Shown here piece by piece: positions 19,395 to 21,004 of a stretch of 21,004 nt of DNA (within the stretch, counting starts at the first letter, position 1; each line of letters starts with the position of its first letter). Position numbers and translations under genes: made by a program. The notes beneath the pieces were generated by a model, which had not been told where the DNA came from, made no database searches, and was given only the letters and a program-made list of their open reading frames with translations. This stretch comes from a virus. The stretch is taken from positions 1-21,004 of IMG/VR virus record IMGVR_UViG_3300038423_000721; one strand, 5' to 3'.

Positions 19395-21004
19395 ATCAGC
19401 CGGGTGCCCAGACCGTCGCGGGCCGCGCGGCCGGCCAGCAGGTCGGCCGCCAGGCGGACGGCCATCTCCAGGGCGTCTGGCCCGTCGTCGTGGTCGCCGA
19501 TGGGGAACTGCTGAAGCTGCTCCACCAGTTCCCGGGTGCCGGGGCTGCCGGTCTTGAACCGCAGGCGGCGCCCGGCCAGGTAGGGTCCCAGGCGGCGGAT
19601 GCGGACCAGCTTGTTGACGTGGTTTTCCAGGGGCCAGGGGCGGGCGGCCAAGAGGCCCTGCCGCCGCAGCTCGCTCTCGAACTCGGCGCCCAGCAGGTCC
19701 TGGAATTGGTTGGCCTCGATGCCGAACACGTCGGGCCGGAAGCGGCGGTAGATCTCCACGCCGTCGGCCACGATCTGCGGCGTGGGGCGGCGGGCCAGGT
19801 CCGCCTCGACGAATACCAGCCCCTGCCGGTCCACGCCCAGCATCACCAGCGCCGAGTAATCGCCGCGCCGCGAGTCGGCCCCCTTGCTCGGATCCAGGGC
19901 CAGTGTTTTCACCAGCAGGCGGCCGGGCCAGGTCTCGAACCAGATCGACTCGTCGAAGTAGGATTCGGGCCATTCGCAGAGGTCGGGATTGACGGGCGAG
20001 TTCTGCTTTTCCCGCTCGAAGGCGGTCCGCCCGCCTTCGACCCGCATGCACATGAGCGTGTAAAGGTCTTCTTCCTCAGGCCAGAGCAGGATCGCGCCGG
20101 CCTCCATGTCCTGGCGGTGCTCTTCGTAGAAGCGGCGGGCCGCCTGCCGGTAGCCGGGATTGGTCAGCTCGGTATAGAACGTCTCCCACTGCTGCCACAG
20201 GGACATGTTGTCGGGCCAGCGCTCGATGGCGCGGAAGACTCGCGAGGTCCAGCCCGGCCGGCGGTCGAGCTCCATGGCCAGCGCCTCGCGGTGCAAGGCG
20301 GTGGCCAGGTTCACCACGTTGGTCCGCGGGGTGCCGGCCTTCATCAACATGCCGTGGAACCAGCTCCGCGAGTGCTCGCGTTGCAGGGCCGAGCTGATAT
20401 GGCCGTCGTTTTGCAGGTCGTCGCAGACGATGAGCGTGGGGCGATGCTCGCGGCGGCGGCGGCCGCGGAGCCGCTGGCCGCTGCCGAAGGCCTCGACGGC
20501 CGCGCCGTTGCGCAGCACCACCGTCCCGGCCCGCCACACCGGCCCGCGACCCGCCGACTGCGGATAATCCGCCGTGAGCCGGTCGTTGTCGATCAACTCG
20601 GCCTTGACGTTCTCCAGGTGCGCGCAGGCCTGGTGCCGCGTGTCGGAGACGATCCAGATGTAGGGTTCCGAGCCTTCCAGGGCGGCGCGGAGGAGAAAGG
20701 TCAGCGTGCCCAGCGTCGATTTCGCGCCGCTGCGGGGGGCCAGGACGTTGAGTTTCACGCCGCGGATCACGCGCATCGTGTCCAGCCAGCGGGCCAGCCA
20801 CAGGTGCATCCGCGACGACGGCCGGCTGAAATAGCGGGGCAGATACTGGCGGCCCCAGGCCAGCAGATCGAGGTCCGCCCGGCCACTGGCGGCCCACCCT
20901 TTCCGGTCGCGGCGGGCCAGCTCGCCGCGCAAGCCGCGGAGCGCCGACCGCAGCAGCCGCCACGACGCACGGCCGTCGTCCATCAGCGTGTCAATGTAAA
21001 TCAT
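19385..21004 (-). CDS. terL: Terminase large subunit (539 aa, start at window edge)
   Basis: This is the DNA-packaging motor ATPase-nuclease. The Walker A-like motif APRSGAKST is at about 89-97, and the Walker B stretch LIVCDDLQND at about 191-200 has Asp195 and Asp196. The C-terminal RNase H-like nuclease shows LALDPSKGAD (Asp371), VFGIEANQFQ (Glu430) and GDHDDGPDALEMAV (Asp504-Asp507), which are the expected metal ligands. Length is normal for the family (450-600 aa). The ATG coincides with the last base of the window, so an upstream extension cannot be excluded; no small terminase subunit is in view. It heads the late operon, with the portal gene next, as in most tailed phages. Packaging type (cos or pac) cannot be read. 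Confidence 0.9.
   Translation of the reverse strand: MIYIDTLMDDGRASWRLLRSALRGLRGELARRDRKGWAASGRADLDLLAWGRQYLPRYFSRPSSRMHLWLARWLDTMRVIRGVKLNVLAPRSGAKSTLGTLTFLLRAALEGSEPYIWIVSDTRHQACAHLENVKAELIDNDRLTADYPQSAGRGPVWRAGTVVLRNGAAVEAFGSGQRLRGRRRREHRPTLIVCDDLQNDGHISSALQREHSRSWFHGMLMKAGTPRTNVVNLATALHREALAMELDRRPGWTSRVFRAIERWPDNMSLWQQWETFYTELTNPGYRQAARRFYEEHRQDMEAGAILLWPEEEDLYTLMCMRVEGGRTAFEREKQNSPVNPDLCEWPESYFDESIWFETWPGRLLVKTLALDPSKGADSRRGDYSALVMLGVDRQGLVFVEADLARRPTPQIVADGVEIYRRFRPDVFGIEANQFQDLLGAEFESELRRQGLLAARPWPLENHVNKLVRIRRLGPYLAGRRLRFKTGSPGTRELVEQLQQFPIGDHDDGPDALEMAVRLAADLLAGRAARDGLGTRLIVE

Overview
The window is one uninterrupted block of minus-strand genes that read as the late (virion) module of a tailed phage, either a prophage or a phage-derived particle cluster. 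The host looks like a member of the Planctomycetota. That is inference from very high GC, from the recalled style of several protein families, and from gene junctions filled with 7-nt and 8-nt tandem repeats and host-type palindromes. There is no tRNA, rRNA, CRISPR array, integrase, lysis gene or early gene in view. Long plus-strand ORFs are GC-driven shadows.

Reading in the direction of transcription (high to low coordinate), the order is: large terminase (19385-21004); a portal protein with a C-terminal effector-like domain behind a Pro-Arg-Asp-Glu-Arg-Gly-Arg linker (16939-19188); a signal-peptide protein (16121-16933) and its decayed tandem duplicate (15830-16124); a small DUF2292-like gene with its own promoter (15241-15423); a capsid maturation protease fused to a scaffold-like coiled coil (14202-15143); a decoration protein; the major capsid protein; a small helical protein; a 568-aa fibre-like protein; a 70-aa protein; head-closure and tail-completion proteins; a beta-rich structural protein; the tail tube; a tail-assembly-chaperone candidate; an Ala/Pro-rich coiled-coil protein; three structural proteins of unknown role; a Cys-rich zinc-binding candidate; and three glycosyltransferases (1-2939).

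The most interesting locus is 15.2-19.2 kb. The portal tail resembles the bacterial spore-coat transglutaminase (Tgl) / NlpC-P60-like fold and is attached by a linker of the type used by phage-borne polymorphic toxins. The next gene, 5 nt downstream, encodes an exported protein, and a frameshifted paralogue starts in an ATGA overlap with it. This layout is what a toxin with duplicated periplasmic immunity genes would look like, but the function is inferred. Just downstream, a consensus sigma-70-type promoter places the predicted transcription start on the A of the small gene's ATG, which suggests a leaderless moron-like gene.

A second theme is the junctions. Almost every gap between virion genes carries a different short-period tandem array or palindromic element. 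Two of these appear to have become coding: the last 10 residues of one glycosyltransferase, and the N-terminal extension of the Cys-rich protein. No long tape-measure gene is present where one is expected.
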